The translations under genes and the position numbers were made by a program. From Pseudoalteromonas luteoviolacea (lineage in GTDB: Bacteria; Pseudomonadota; Gammaproteobacteria; Enterobacterales; Alteromonadaceae): DNA of 64,000 nt. The notes under the pieces were generated by a model, which was given only the letters and a program-made list of their open reading frames with translations, had not been told where the DNA came from and did not search any database. How positions within the stretch are numbered: position 1 is the stretch's first letter; each line of letters starts with the position of its first letter. Positions 1 through 7,951 of this stretch are shown piece by piece. The stretch lies in the NCBI RefSeq assembly GCF_018100925.1, contig NZ_JAGJEH010000009.1:186001-250000 (forward strand), written 5' to 3'.

Positions 1-1125
1 AATTATGACCTCTCATTGCAATGGTTAGATAAAGCATATCAATACTACGTACAGTCTGATAACGCCTATCGCCAAGCCTACGCACTTGTTCAAAAAGCCA
101 AAGTTTATACCAACACGGCGAAAACAGAACTCGCAACACAAGCCTTAGATCTCGCCCTGTCAAAAATTAGCGTGTCGAATAACATTAATCTAATCACTGA
201 TATAAGACTACAGGCAGCAGAAAATATGCGTGCACTTGGCCAAATAGAGAAAGCAGTTCAGCAAGCCACTCAGGCTAAAGATCTATCTCGAAATGCCAGT
301 GACAAAACGCACCTTATTCAAAGTCTAGAACTGTTGTCAGACTTATATGCACAGCAATCAAACTACGAACAAGCCTATACATTGCAAAACCAACTCATTA
401 CTGAAAAAGAACAATTTAATAGCCAAAGAACGATGCAAGCGATGATTGCACTCGAGTCAGAACTTGAAGTGACAGCACAACAGCTAGAAAATATTCGCTT
501 AGAAAAGCATAATAATTTGCAGTTGGACCAGATCTCCCAGTTAGAGGAGCGACAACAATTCCAAGCAATAATAATTTTGTTCTCGCTGCTACTTCTATTC
601 ATTAGTCTGCGCGGATACTCAAAACACAAATACCGAGCGCAACACGACAACCTAACCGGCGCTTTGACTCGCAGCGCATTTTTATCTGTGGTGTCGCGTA
701 CAAACTTGCCGGCGATCGGCAAACAACACTGCCTTGTATTATTCGACTTAGATCACTTTAAACAAGTCAATGATGTTTACGGACACCCAACAGGAGATCG
801 TGCATTAAAACAAACAGCATTGCTGGCAAAAGAATTTTTCGGAAGCAGCGCACTTTTATCTCGTTTTGGCGGAGAGGAGTTTATGCTGTTCCTTCCAAAC
901 TTGGCGCGTTCAAGTTGTGTGGATATTATTGAGCAATTCAGAGTTCAACTTAGCAACACACCAATAGATACAGAGTCTGGAGAGGAAATCAACATAACCG
1001 CAAGCTTTTCGAGTTACTATTACCAAAACTCACCTCAAAGCCTAGACAAAATTTACAGCAAACTCGACGTTGCGCTTTATCAAGCTAAAAAGTCTGGTAG
1101 AAACCGCGTTGTGTGCGCACTTTAG
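1..1125 (+). CDS. TPR-containing membrane diguanylate cyclase (GGDEF), 5'-truncated by window edge
   Basis: The reading frame is open to base 1, so the start lies outside the window. The visible part has an N-terminal helical region of TPR-like character (repeated A/Y/L helices), a coiled stretch, one membrane segment at about residues 183-200 counted from base 16 (QAIIILFSLLLLFISL), and a C-terminal GGDEF domain with the active-site motif RFGGEEF and the substrate/metal motif FDLDHFKQVND. The product should make cyclic di-GMP from two GTP at the inner face of the membrane, with the TPR part as a sensory or protein-binding module. The inhibitory RxxD site normally five residues before GGDEF is absent: GSSA occupies that place. 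This suggests no product feedback through the I-site. The class is certain; the input signal is unknown. Confidence 0.93.
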   Translation, partial: NYDLSLQWLDKAYQYYVQSDNAYRQAYALVQKAKVYTNTAKTELATQALDLALSKISVSNNINLITDIRLQAAENMRALGQIEKAVQQATQAKDLSRNASDKTHLIQSLELLSDLYAQQSNYEQAYTLQNQLITEKEQFNSQRTMQAMIALESELEVTAQQLENIRLEKHNNLQLDQISQLEERQQFQAIIILFSLLLLFISLRGYSKHKYRAQHDNLTGALTRSAFLSVVSRTNLPAIGKQHCLVLFDLDHFKQVNDVYGHPTGDRALKQTALLAKEFFGSSALLSRFGGEEFMLFLPNLARSSCVDIIEQFRVQLSNTPIDTESGEEINITASFSSYYYQNSPQSLDKIYSKLDVALYQAKKSGRNRVVCAL

Positions 1126-1437
1126 CTTTTATAGCTACATACAGGGCATGCATGAATTATTGTCGCAGAGCAAATAAATTAGGCTTACACTATTGTATCG
1201 TGAGCACAATAATTACGCTACAAAACGCACTGCCACCACGTTAAAACAGCAACAAAAACTAGGGCACTTAAATACATTTAAAGTAAGTGGTGATTACCTC
1301 ATTCCAAGTCATTGTACCTTGGTTATCTGTGGCACATCGTCAGGTGTTGTAGATTGAGTTCAAAACTAAAACTGTTCGTGCTGATATACAGTGGGTTGAG
1401 CACTGAAGCTTGCTCAACCCATTTAGAACAATATTAA
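1126..1437. other. Intergenic region between convergent genes
   Basis: This stretch of about 310 bases between the diguanylate cyclase and the ABC permease gene holds no credible ORF. Apart from the inverted repeat at 1392-1421 I see no RNA gene or mobile element remnant. Confidence 0.6.
1392..1421. terminator. Inverted repeat, possible bidirectional terminator
   Basis: A perfect 11-bp stem (TGGGTTGAGCA / TGCTCAACCCA) with an 8-base loop lies between convergent genes, 17 bases beyond the stop of the ABC permease gene. Neither side has a long T-run, so termination efficiency is uncertain. Confidence 0.45.
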
Positions 1438-2574
1438 TTAAAGGCCAAATACAACCTTTTCACTCTTCAACATTTTGCTGCTCAACATAGTGAAAATAGC
1501 AAACAAGGCCAATGTGCCAAAAGACGATAATATCACTTGCATCAGAGGGAGTTCATTACCCTTGATAACCTCAATCATGGCGTACTGCTGCGCTGCAATG
1601 GGGATCCATTGTACATAGTCGGTCGCGATATCATAGGTTGTCATCATACTCAAACCGATGGGTACAAATAACACAAAAGCAACGTAAGACTGAGCCTCTT
1701 TAAACGACTTTGCCATAAAGGAGACAAACACAAGTAGACTCGCCGACATCAAGGCAATAGGTAACCCTATAAGAGTGCAAAATAGTATAAACATAACGTC
1801 TAAATTGATGCTAAAACCAAGCTGCTCCCATGGCACCATGCCATATGCGAACTTGGAAACAATCAAGACTAAAACCAATCCTATCATCGAATAACTGGCG
1901 ATGGCAGCCACTTTTGCTAACACTATTTGCGTGCTACTCAATGGGTGGCTTAATAGGAGCGCCAATGAATTCCGCTCTCGTTCACCTGCACTGGTGTCAA
2001 TGGCTAAGTTCATCGCAGAATAGAATAGCGCAATGATTATAGACAGAGTTGCAATACCTAAAAACATACCCCCTTTTGAATCTGGCGTTGCCTGATCATG
2101 GGTTTGTACATTGATTGCACGCATAATACTTGGGTCAATGCCTCGGCTAATCAACCTAAGTCCTGCTACCTCAGAATTATATCGAGCAAGTGCTGCTTCT
2201 AACCGACGAACTGACTTAATCAGTTTGTTATCAGATTTGTCGGCAACGATCGTTACACGCGCACTGCGACCTTCAGACATATCTAGCTCATAGTCTTCAT
2301 CTATGATGAGTGTAATCGCTTTTGTATTGCCTTCTTGGCCATGACTAATATCATAAGCTTCTAAATAGCTTACAAGACTAGGGGCAGCATCTGAGTTCTC
2401 TATCGTAATTTCGAGTGCTTCTGGAGAGCTCAATTGTTTCAATAATATAGTAAACAACAAGCACATCACGATGGGCGCACCAATCGCGTAATAAAGACCT
2501 GCCATTACCGAGCGTTTATCTCGACTAGCATCCAGCATTTCTTTTTTATACAGAACTTGAACGAGTTTCATCAT
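1438..2574 (-). CDS. ABC-2 type exporter permease, NatB-like
   Basis: Membrane permease of an ABC exporter of the NatB/ABC-2 type (about 378 aa). It has one N-terminal membrane helix (AIGAPIVMCLLFTIL), a large extracytoplasmic loop at about residues 45-175, then five to six further membrane helices in the C-terminal half. The motif SAGERERNSLALLLSHPLS is typical of NatB-family permeases, where it contacts the ATPase. The start ATGATG overlaps the stop of the ATPase gene by four bases (ATGA), so the two are translationally coupled. Family members export Na+ or other small substrates; the substrate cannot be read from the sequence. Confidence 0.88.
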   Translation of the reverse strand: MMKLVQVLYKKEMLDASRDKRSVMAGLYYAIGAPIVMCLLFTILLKQLSSPEALEITIENSDAAPSLVSYLEAYDISHGQEGNTKAITLIIDEDYELDMSEGRSARVTIVADKSDNKLIKSVRRLEAALARYNSEVAGLRLISRGIDPSIMRAINVQTHDQATPDSKGGMFLGIATLSIIIALFYSAMNLAIDTSAGERERNSLALLLSHPLSSTQIVLAKVAAIASYSMIGLVLVLIVSKFAYGMVPWEQLGFSINLDVMFILFCTLIGLPIALMSASLLVFVSFMAKSFKEAQSYVAFVLFVPIGLSMMTTYDIATDYVQWIPIAAQQYAMIEVIKGNELPLMQVILSSFGTLALFAIFTMLSSKMLKSEKVVFGL

Positions 2575-3305
2575 GCTGCAAGCCCTTCATCTGATCCTAT
2601 TAATGCAATAAAAGCTTCTTCCAGTGTTTCTTTTTGAGTCTGTTGACATAATGCTTGTGGAGAGCCTTCGGCAACCACTTTTCCGCTGACCATAACAACA
2701 ACATGGTCGCACAATGCTGCAACTTCTTGCATCACATGACTAGAAAACAAGACGCAATGTCCCTGCTCTTTGAGCATAAGTAACAAGTCTCGCAAAATGC
2801 GTGTACTCATCACATCGAGCCCACGGGTAGGCTCATCGAGAATAATATTTGTCGGCTGATGAACAATGGCCTGGGCCAGCGCAGTTTTCATACGCTGCCC
2901 CTGTGAGAAGCCTTGACACTTGCGATCAGCAATATCTTCCATTTGAAGTTTTTCAAGTACATTATTTGTAGCTGTGATCGCATCTTGCTTTTCCATCCCA
3001 CTAAGCTCTGCGAAAAATTGGACATACTCTCTAGGGGTTAAACGCTCGTACAAGCCACACGGGTCAGGGAATAAGCCTAGCTGTTGCTTGGCACGCATAG
3101 GTTCGGCCGCCACATCAATATTGTCTATCTTGGCAAACCCGCTATCGGCTTGAAGAAGGCCAAATACAGTTCGCAAGCATGTGGTTTTGCCTGCCCCATT
3201 GGGACCCAAAAGCCCTGTTATTTTGCCATCATCAGCGCGAAAACTTAGTTTATCCAGAGCTTGCACCGTGCCAATCTTTTTCTCTAAGTCAGTTACTTCA
3301 ATCAT
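2571..3305 (-). CDS. ABC transporter ATP-binding protein, NatA-like
   Basis: ATPase partner of the permease that follows. Visible motifs are Walker A (GPNGAGKTT), signature FSQGQ, Walker B (IILDEPTRGLD) and an H-loop histidine in FSSHV. I chose the internal start MIEVTDLEKK at 3305 over the longer frame opening at 3341. It has AAGGGA about 8 bases upstream and overlaps the peptidase stop by only eight bases. The result is a 244-residue protein of normal length for single-domain ABC ATPases. With the upstream peptidase and downstream permease it forms a three-gene coupled operon; the export substrate is unknown. Confidence 0.92.
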   Translation of the reverse strand: MIEVTDLEKKIGTVQALDKLSFRADDGKITGLLGPNGAGKTTCLRTVFGLLQADSGFAKIDNIDVAAEPMRAKQQLGLFPDPCGLYERLTPREYVQFFAELSGMEKQDAITATNNVLEKLQMEDIADRKCQGFSQGQRMKTALAQAIVHQPTNIILDEPTRGLDVMSTRILRDLLLMLKEQGHCVLFSSHVMQEVAALCDHVVVMVSGKVVAEGSPQALCQQTQKETLEEAFIALIGSDEGLAA

Positions 3306-4797
3306 TAGTTTTCCCTTTACTCTGGTTGGCAACTGGGCCATTAATATTCATGAAGTACTGCTTTCGGTTGTCTTTATCTAAACAATCAGTAGTCAGCTCA
3401 GAAAACGTCAAGGTATTAATGAATTGCCCTATCACTTTGTTGGCACAGGTTTGTGCCGCAACGCCATGAGTTGCAGATGGCGCTACGAGGTGTTTTGCAT
3501 TGGACAAGTTAACCATGGCAAGCTCTGCCCAGCTTGGTGGAGTTGCGGGGTCTAGCCCACCAGAGAGAAGTAAAATAGGTAAATCTGTTTTTACTGGTTT
3601 ATAAAATGACTCATCCACTGGCTCTACTTGCCATATTGGGCAGATGGCATCTAGCGACTCAATCATCATTTTACCAAAATAGGATTGGCTATATTGAACT
3701 CGGTCGGGTTCGGTCAGGTTTGGCCAGTCTTCACCACATGTGATAGCGCTGTGCATACCCATTGCAATGCCACCTAATGTTGTTTCATTGCCAAGTAATC
3801 CAGCCAGTGGGCTATAGTTTTCACGCTTAGCCGAGTCTATTACCAGCGGGATCAATGAACGTGTAGTATGGCTATATAGAGCCATTCTTACCGCGCCTCG
3901 CAGTTTACTTTCGGTGATTACAAGTTTGATCTCTTCAAAGGTGCGAGGATGCCTGACTTTTACAGTAATCGGTTTATCTTTAAGCGACGCGATAAGCTCT
4001 GCATAGTCATTGGCCAGCGTTGGATACTGTTTTAAACACGCATTGTCAGCCATGCAATCCAAAAACACTTCATTTAGCGCACCATCAATAGCGTCGCCGA
4101 TCGCAACTAAACTTTGCTGCATAGGTACGACACCGTCAAGTGTTGCACTGGCGACCGACTCTGGGTATTGACGCAAATACTCTTGTGCTATGCGAGTACC
4201 ATAAGATGCACCATACAGGTGTAATTTGTCATACCCAAGCGCGATTCTCACAGCTTCAAAATCGCTGGCGGCGGCTACGGTTGTAAAGTTTGATAAGTCG
4301 ACTTGTAGTTGCGCTTTGCACTTATTGGTTTCTTCTTGCGTAAAAGTAATAAACGACAGGGCTTGATCGTCGAATGCAAATTGCTCTTTTATACTGCCAC
4401 TGTCACATTGTAAAAGTTGAGATTTTCCTGTTCCACGCTGGTCCACAAGGATAATGTCTCTGTTCTCTCTTGCATACTTTAAGTTACGTGCAAATATTGC
4501 CGCCACTTCAATCGCTGATTGTCCAGGACCACCAGCGAATGCTAATACAGCCTCTTTTGGGTGCAATTGTTTTATCGCCGGGATCACGGCGAAATGAATT
4601 TCCACTTTTTCCGAAGGCGAATTCTTTGACAACGGTTGGCTAACCGAGCCACACATTAATCGGTCTTGAAGCCCTTCAACATAACACGCTTCAAGAGGTG
4701 TATTTTGTTGCGCAGTGGCTATCCCAGAACAGGCAATGGCAAGAGTCGCTAAGCCAGAACTAAACAGCTTAACAAAGTGGCTGCCGTACTTATTCAT
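3298..4797 (-). CDS. Secreted alpha/beta hydrolase, S33 (tripeptidyl aminopeptidase-like)
   Basis: About 499 residues with an N-terminal signal peptide (basic start, hydrophobic core LATLAIACSGIATA). The alpha/beta hydrolase fold shows an oxyanion-hole motif GGPGQSA, the nucleophile elbow GASYG, a catalytic Asp in LLSGGLDPATPP and a catalytic His in APSATHG. This matches the S33/TAP-like peptidases that remove peptides from protein N-termini, acting in the periplasm or outside the cell. The start MNKYG at 4797 is preferred because AAGGA lies 8 bases upstream; the frame opens at 4824. It is first in an operon with the NatAB-like exporter. That linkage could mean processing and export of the same kind of peptide, but this is inference. 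Confidence 0.88.
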   Translation of the reverse strand: MNKYGSHFVKLFSSGLATLAIACSGIATAQQNTPLEACYVEGLQDRLMCGSVSQPLSKNSPSEKVEIHFAVIPAIKQLHPKEAVLAFAGGPGQSAIEVAAIFARNLKYARENRDIILVDQRGTGKSQLLQCDSGSIKEQFAFDDQALSFITFTQEETNKCKAQLQVDLSNFTTVAAASDFEAVRIALGYDKLHLYGASYGTRIAQEYLRQYPESVASATLDGVVPMQQSLVAIGDAIDGALNEVFLDCMADNACLKQYPTLANDYAELIASLKDKPITVKVRHPRTFEEIKLVITESKLRGAVRMALYSHTTRSLIPLVIDSAKRENYSPLAGLLGNETTLGGIAMGMHSAITCGEDWPNLTEPDRVQYSQSYFGKMMIESLDAICPIWQVEPVDESFYKPVKTDLPILLLSGGLDPATPPSWAELAMVNLSNAKHLVAPSATHGVAAQTCANKVIGQFINTLTFSELTTDCLDKDNRKQYFMNINGPVANQSKGKTND

Positions 4798-5030
4798 TAC
4801 TGTTTTCCTTATGTAAATCAACACCTGTTTTTAGATTCGTTGTTGATATTTTTTGTATTAGTCGATTAATACAGAGGGCGTTAGAATAGAGGGCCGATTG
4901 TGGCAAGTCAACTGTTCACGTTTCTAATTTAGATGCATAGAGTGAGCAATCATCAATTCAGCATGACTGTGATATTTGCCCGTCGGCAGGTTTATTTGAT
5001 TGACGTTACTTTGAAAACATCTGTCCAATA

Positions 5031-5056
5031 AAAAGGCCAGCAAATGCTGGCCTTTT
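5031..5056 (-). terminator. Terminator of topA
   Basis: The perfect palindrome AAAAGGCCAGCA / TGCTGGCCTTTT starts three bases beyond the topA stop. Read on the reverse strand it is a GC-rich hairpin followed by TTTTATT. Confidence 0.82.
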
Positions 5057-5058
5057 AG

Positions 5059-7695
5059 TTATTTCTTACGTTTTTTCTCTTCTTCAACCCACTTACCATC
5101 AACAAAAGTTGCTTTCCAGCCTGTGGCTTTTCCTTCAACTTCTGTCATGACATATTGAGTCTTCGTTTTTCGAGAGTACCTAACTACCGCTAAGTTCCCG
5201 TCGTTATCCTGCTCTGGCGCATCCGCAAGATAATAAAACTTAGGAGAAATTCGATCTCTAAATCTCTTCAACTCTGCCACTTTTGGCGCACGAGTTTCCC
5301 TCGATTTAGGGAATGTATGCGCCGCCAAGAAAATGCCCGATGCACCGTCTCTCAGGACGAAGTGTGCTTCCGACTTTTCACATTCCAATTCAGGTAGCGG
5401 AACTGGATCTTCTTTTGGTGGCGCTGGCTCACCACTTTTCAGTAGTTTACGCGTATTTTTACAATCTTCTTTTGTACAGCCAAAGTACTTACCAAATCGC
5501 CCTGACTTGAGCTGCATATCAGCGCCGCATTTGTCACACTCAATAACAGGTCCATCATAACCTTTTATCTTGAATGTTCCCTGCTCAACAACATAACCAC
5601 CACATGCAGGGTTATTACCACACACATGGATCTTGCGTGTCTCATCTATCAGGTATGAGTCCATTGCCGTTTCACAGATTGGGCAGCGTTTTTTCTGTCT
5701 TAAACTTTCTGTTTCAGCATCTTCAACATCTTCAGCATCAATGGCTTCATCACCAGAGATCAAATTCATTGTTGTTGTGCAACGTTCTTTAGGTGGCAAG
5801 CTATACCCGGTACAACCTAAGAACACACCAGTCGATGCTGTACGAATACCCATTTTTCTGCCACAAGTTGTACAGTCAATGTCTGTCTCGACCATCACAT
5901 TTTGACGCATGCCGCCTTCGGCTTCATCTTGACCTGCCAATTCAAGCTGCTGTGAAAAGTCCGCATAAAACTTATCAAGAACATGAGTCCATTCCCTTTC
6001 ACCTTCAGCAATGTCATCCAAACGACCTTCCATTTTTGCTGTGAAGTCAAAGTTCATTAGATCATTAAAGTTCTCAACTAAGCGATCTGTAACTATCTCT
6101 CCCATTTTTTCAGCGAAGAAACGTCTGTTTTCCACACGTACATATCCGCGCTCTTGTATTGTTGAGATAATTGCCGCGTAAGTAGACGGACGTCCGATCC
6201 CTCTCTTTTCCAATTCTTTAACTAAGCTTGCTTCACTGTATCTAGCCGGTGGCTTAGTGAAGTGCTGTTTAGGATCTAGACTCACTAAGTCAACGTTGTC
6301 ACCTACGGCCACAGCAGGCAATGCTTGCTCTTCTTCGTTCTTTTTGCGCACTGCTGGTTGTACTTTAGTCCAACCATCAAACCTCAATACACGTCCACGT
6401 GCTTTTAGGGTGTAGTCGTTTGCACCAAGAGTGATATTGGTCAGGTCATACTCAGCAGGAGTCATTTGACAAGCAACAAACTGTCGCCAAATAAGTTCGT
6501 ATAACTTCTTAGCATCCGCGTCAACGCCCTCGACATGTCCTGATAATACATTTACATCAGACGGTCGAATTGCTTCGTGCGCTTCCTGTGCATTTCCCTT
6601 AGCACTATATTTTATAGGTGCTTTTGGTAAATACTTGTCACCAAAGTTCCCTTGAATATATTCGCGACACATTTCAACGGCATCATTTGACAAGTTTGTT
6701 GAGTCAGTACGCATATAAGTTATGTAACCAGCTTCATACAAACGTTGCGCCAACATCATGGTTTTCTTTACGCCGTAACCTAATCTGGTACTCGCAGCCT
6801 GCTGCATGGTCGAAGTAATAAAAGGTGCACTCGGCTTACTCTTACTTGGCTTCTCTTCAACTTTAACAACAGAAAGACTTGCGCTTTCAATATCCGCAAC
6901 TGCTTTTAATGCTTCTTGCTCATTAACGGGCTTAAACGCTTGACCTTGATACTTAGTCACAGCAAAACGAACATCGCTTGCTGCCAGTTTTGTATCGGCA
7001 TGAATATCCCAAAATTCTTCAGGGATAAACGCTTTAATTTCTCTTTCTCGCTCAACCAGCAAACGCACAGCAACCGATTGAACTCGACCAGCTGATAACC
7101 CTCGCGCGACTTTTTGCCACAGCAAAGGTGAAACCATAAATCCTACAACTCGGTCTAGAAAGCGGCGAGCTTGTTGCGCATACACCATATCAGTATTGAG
7201 CTGACCCGGCGCCTCAAATGCTTGTGTAATTGCGTTTTTGGTTATCTCATTAAATACCACTCGCTTATACTTTGACGCATCACCACCGATTATCTCTTCA
7301 AGGTGCCAAGCAATTGCTTCCCCTTCTCTATCCAAATCGGTTGCGAGATAGATATGGTCTGCATCTTGCGCAAGCTTTGTAAGCTCTTGAACAACTTTTT
7401 CCTTGCCAGGCAACACTTCATAGTGAGGCTCCCAGCCCTTCTCTGGGTCAATACCCATTCTTGCAACTAAATTAGCGTAGTCCTTTTGTTTGCGATATGC
7501 CGCCTTCTCTTCTGGTGACATTTTACGTACTTCAGCCGGAGACTTGGTAGCAACCCCTTTGGTTTTACCCGCTCCTGACGTTGGTAGATCACGAACATGA
7601 CCTACACTGGATTTCACAATGTAGTCTTTTCCCAAATACTTATTAATAGTTTTGGCCTTTGCGGGAGACTCTACGATTACTAGCGATTTGCCCAT
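5059..7695 (-). CDS. topA: DNA topoisomerase I
   Basis: Type IA topoisomerase that relaxes negatively supercoiled DNA. The 878 residues compare with 865 in E. coli. The N-terminus MGKSLVIVESPAKAKTI begins the Toprim domain; the acidic triad is in DLDREGEAIAW (D120, D122, E124). The catalytic tyrosine is Y327 in ITYMRTDS. Three C-terminal tetracysteine zinc ribbons are visible (CTTCGRKMG, CPICETAMD, CDKCGADMQ), followed by a basic tail. It appears to be a single-gene unit, with a possible promoter at 7753-7781 and a strong terminator just after the stop. Confidence 0.99.
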   Translation of the reverse strand: MGKSLVIVESPAKAKTINKYLGKDYIVKSSVGHVRDLPTSGAGKTKGVATKSPAEVRKMSPEEKAAYRKQKDYANLVARMGIDPEKGWEPHYEVLPGKEKVVQELTKLAQDADHIYLATDLDREGEAIAWHLEEIIGGDASKYKRVVFNEITKNAITQAFEAPGQLNTDMVYAQQARRFLDRVVGFMVSPLLWQKVARGLSAGRVQSVAVRLLVEREREIKAFIPEEFWDIHADTKLAASDVRFAVTKYQGQAFKPVNEQEALKAVADIESASLSVVKVEEKPSKSKPSAPFITSTMQQAASTRLGYGVKKTMMLAQRLYEAGYITYMRTDSTNLSNDAVEMCREYIQGNFGDKYLPKAPIKYSAKGNAQEAHEAIRPSDVNVLSGHVEGVDADAKKLYELIWRQFVACQMTPAEYDLTNITLGANDYTLKARGRVLRFDGWTKVQPAVRKKNEEEQALPAVAVGDNVDLVSLDPKQHFTKPPARYSEASLVKELEKRGIGRPSTYAAIISTIQERGYVRVENRRFFAEKMGEIVTDRLVENFNDLMNFDFTAKMEGRLDDIAEGEREWTHVLDKFYADFSQQLELAGQDEAEGGMRQNVMVETDIDCTTCGRKMGIRTASTGVFLGCTGYSLPPKERCTTTMNLISGDEAIDAEDVEDAETESLRQKKRCPICETAMDSYLIDETRKIHVCGNNPACGGYVVEQGTFKIKGYDGPVIECDKCGADMQLKSGRFGKYFGCTKEDCKNTRKLLKSGEPAPPKEDPVPLPELECEKSEAHFVLRDGASGIFLAAHTFPKSRETRAPKVAELKRFRDRISPKFYYLADAPEQDNDGNLAVVRYSRKTKTQYVMTEVEGKATGWKATFVDGKWVEEEKKRKK

Positions 7696-7752
7696 ATTTG
7701 CCTATTTTGACTAATTTTGTCTGTTGTGCCCTCTTGGGCGTTATTATTTATA

Positions 7753-7781
7753 GGTATATCCACAAACACCTATTGTTACAA
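7753..7781 (-). promoter_or_regulatory. Possible sigma-70 promoter of topA
   Basis: On the reverse strand TTGTAA (7781-7776) is followed after 17 bases by TATACC (7758-7753), with TATAAA just after it. This would give a leader of about 50 bases before the topA ATG. It is a pattern match only. Confidence 0.35.
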
Positions 7782-7915
7782 GCTTTTCATTCTAACTTTT
7801 ATCTGAACAGTGATTAATTAAGCAATTATTGCTTCATTTTTACTCAATCACATCTTTGTGACTCGTTAAAGAGGCGAATATAGCGGATATGTGAGGAAAT
7901 TCAAGCGTTAATAAA

Positions 7916-7939
7916 AAAGGGCCTTAAAAAAGGCCCTTT
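7916..7939 (-). terminator. Terminator of the Ig-repeat lipoprotein gene
   Basis: A 9-bp stem (AAAGGGCCT / AGGCCCTTT) with a 6-base loop lies 13 bases beyond the stop codon. On the reverse strand it is followed by TTTTTTATT, a classic intrinsic terminator. Confidence 0.87.
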
Positions 7940-7951
7940 GACTACGAAATT

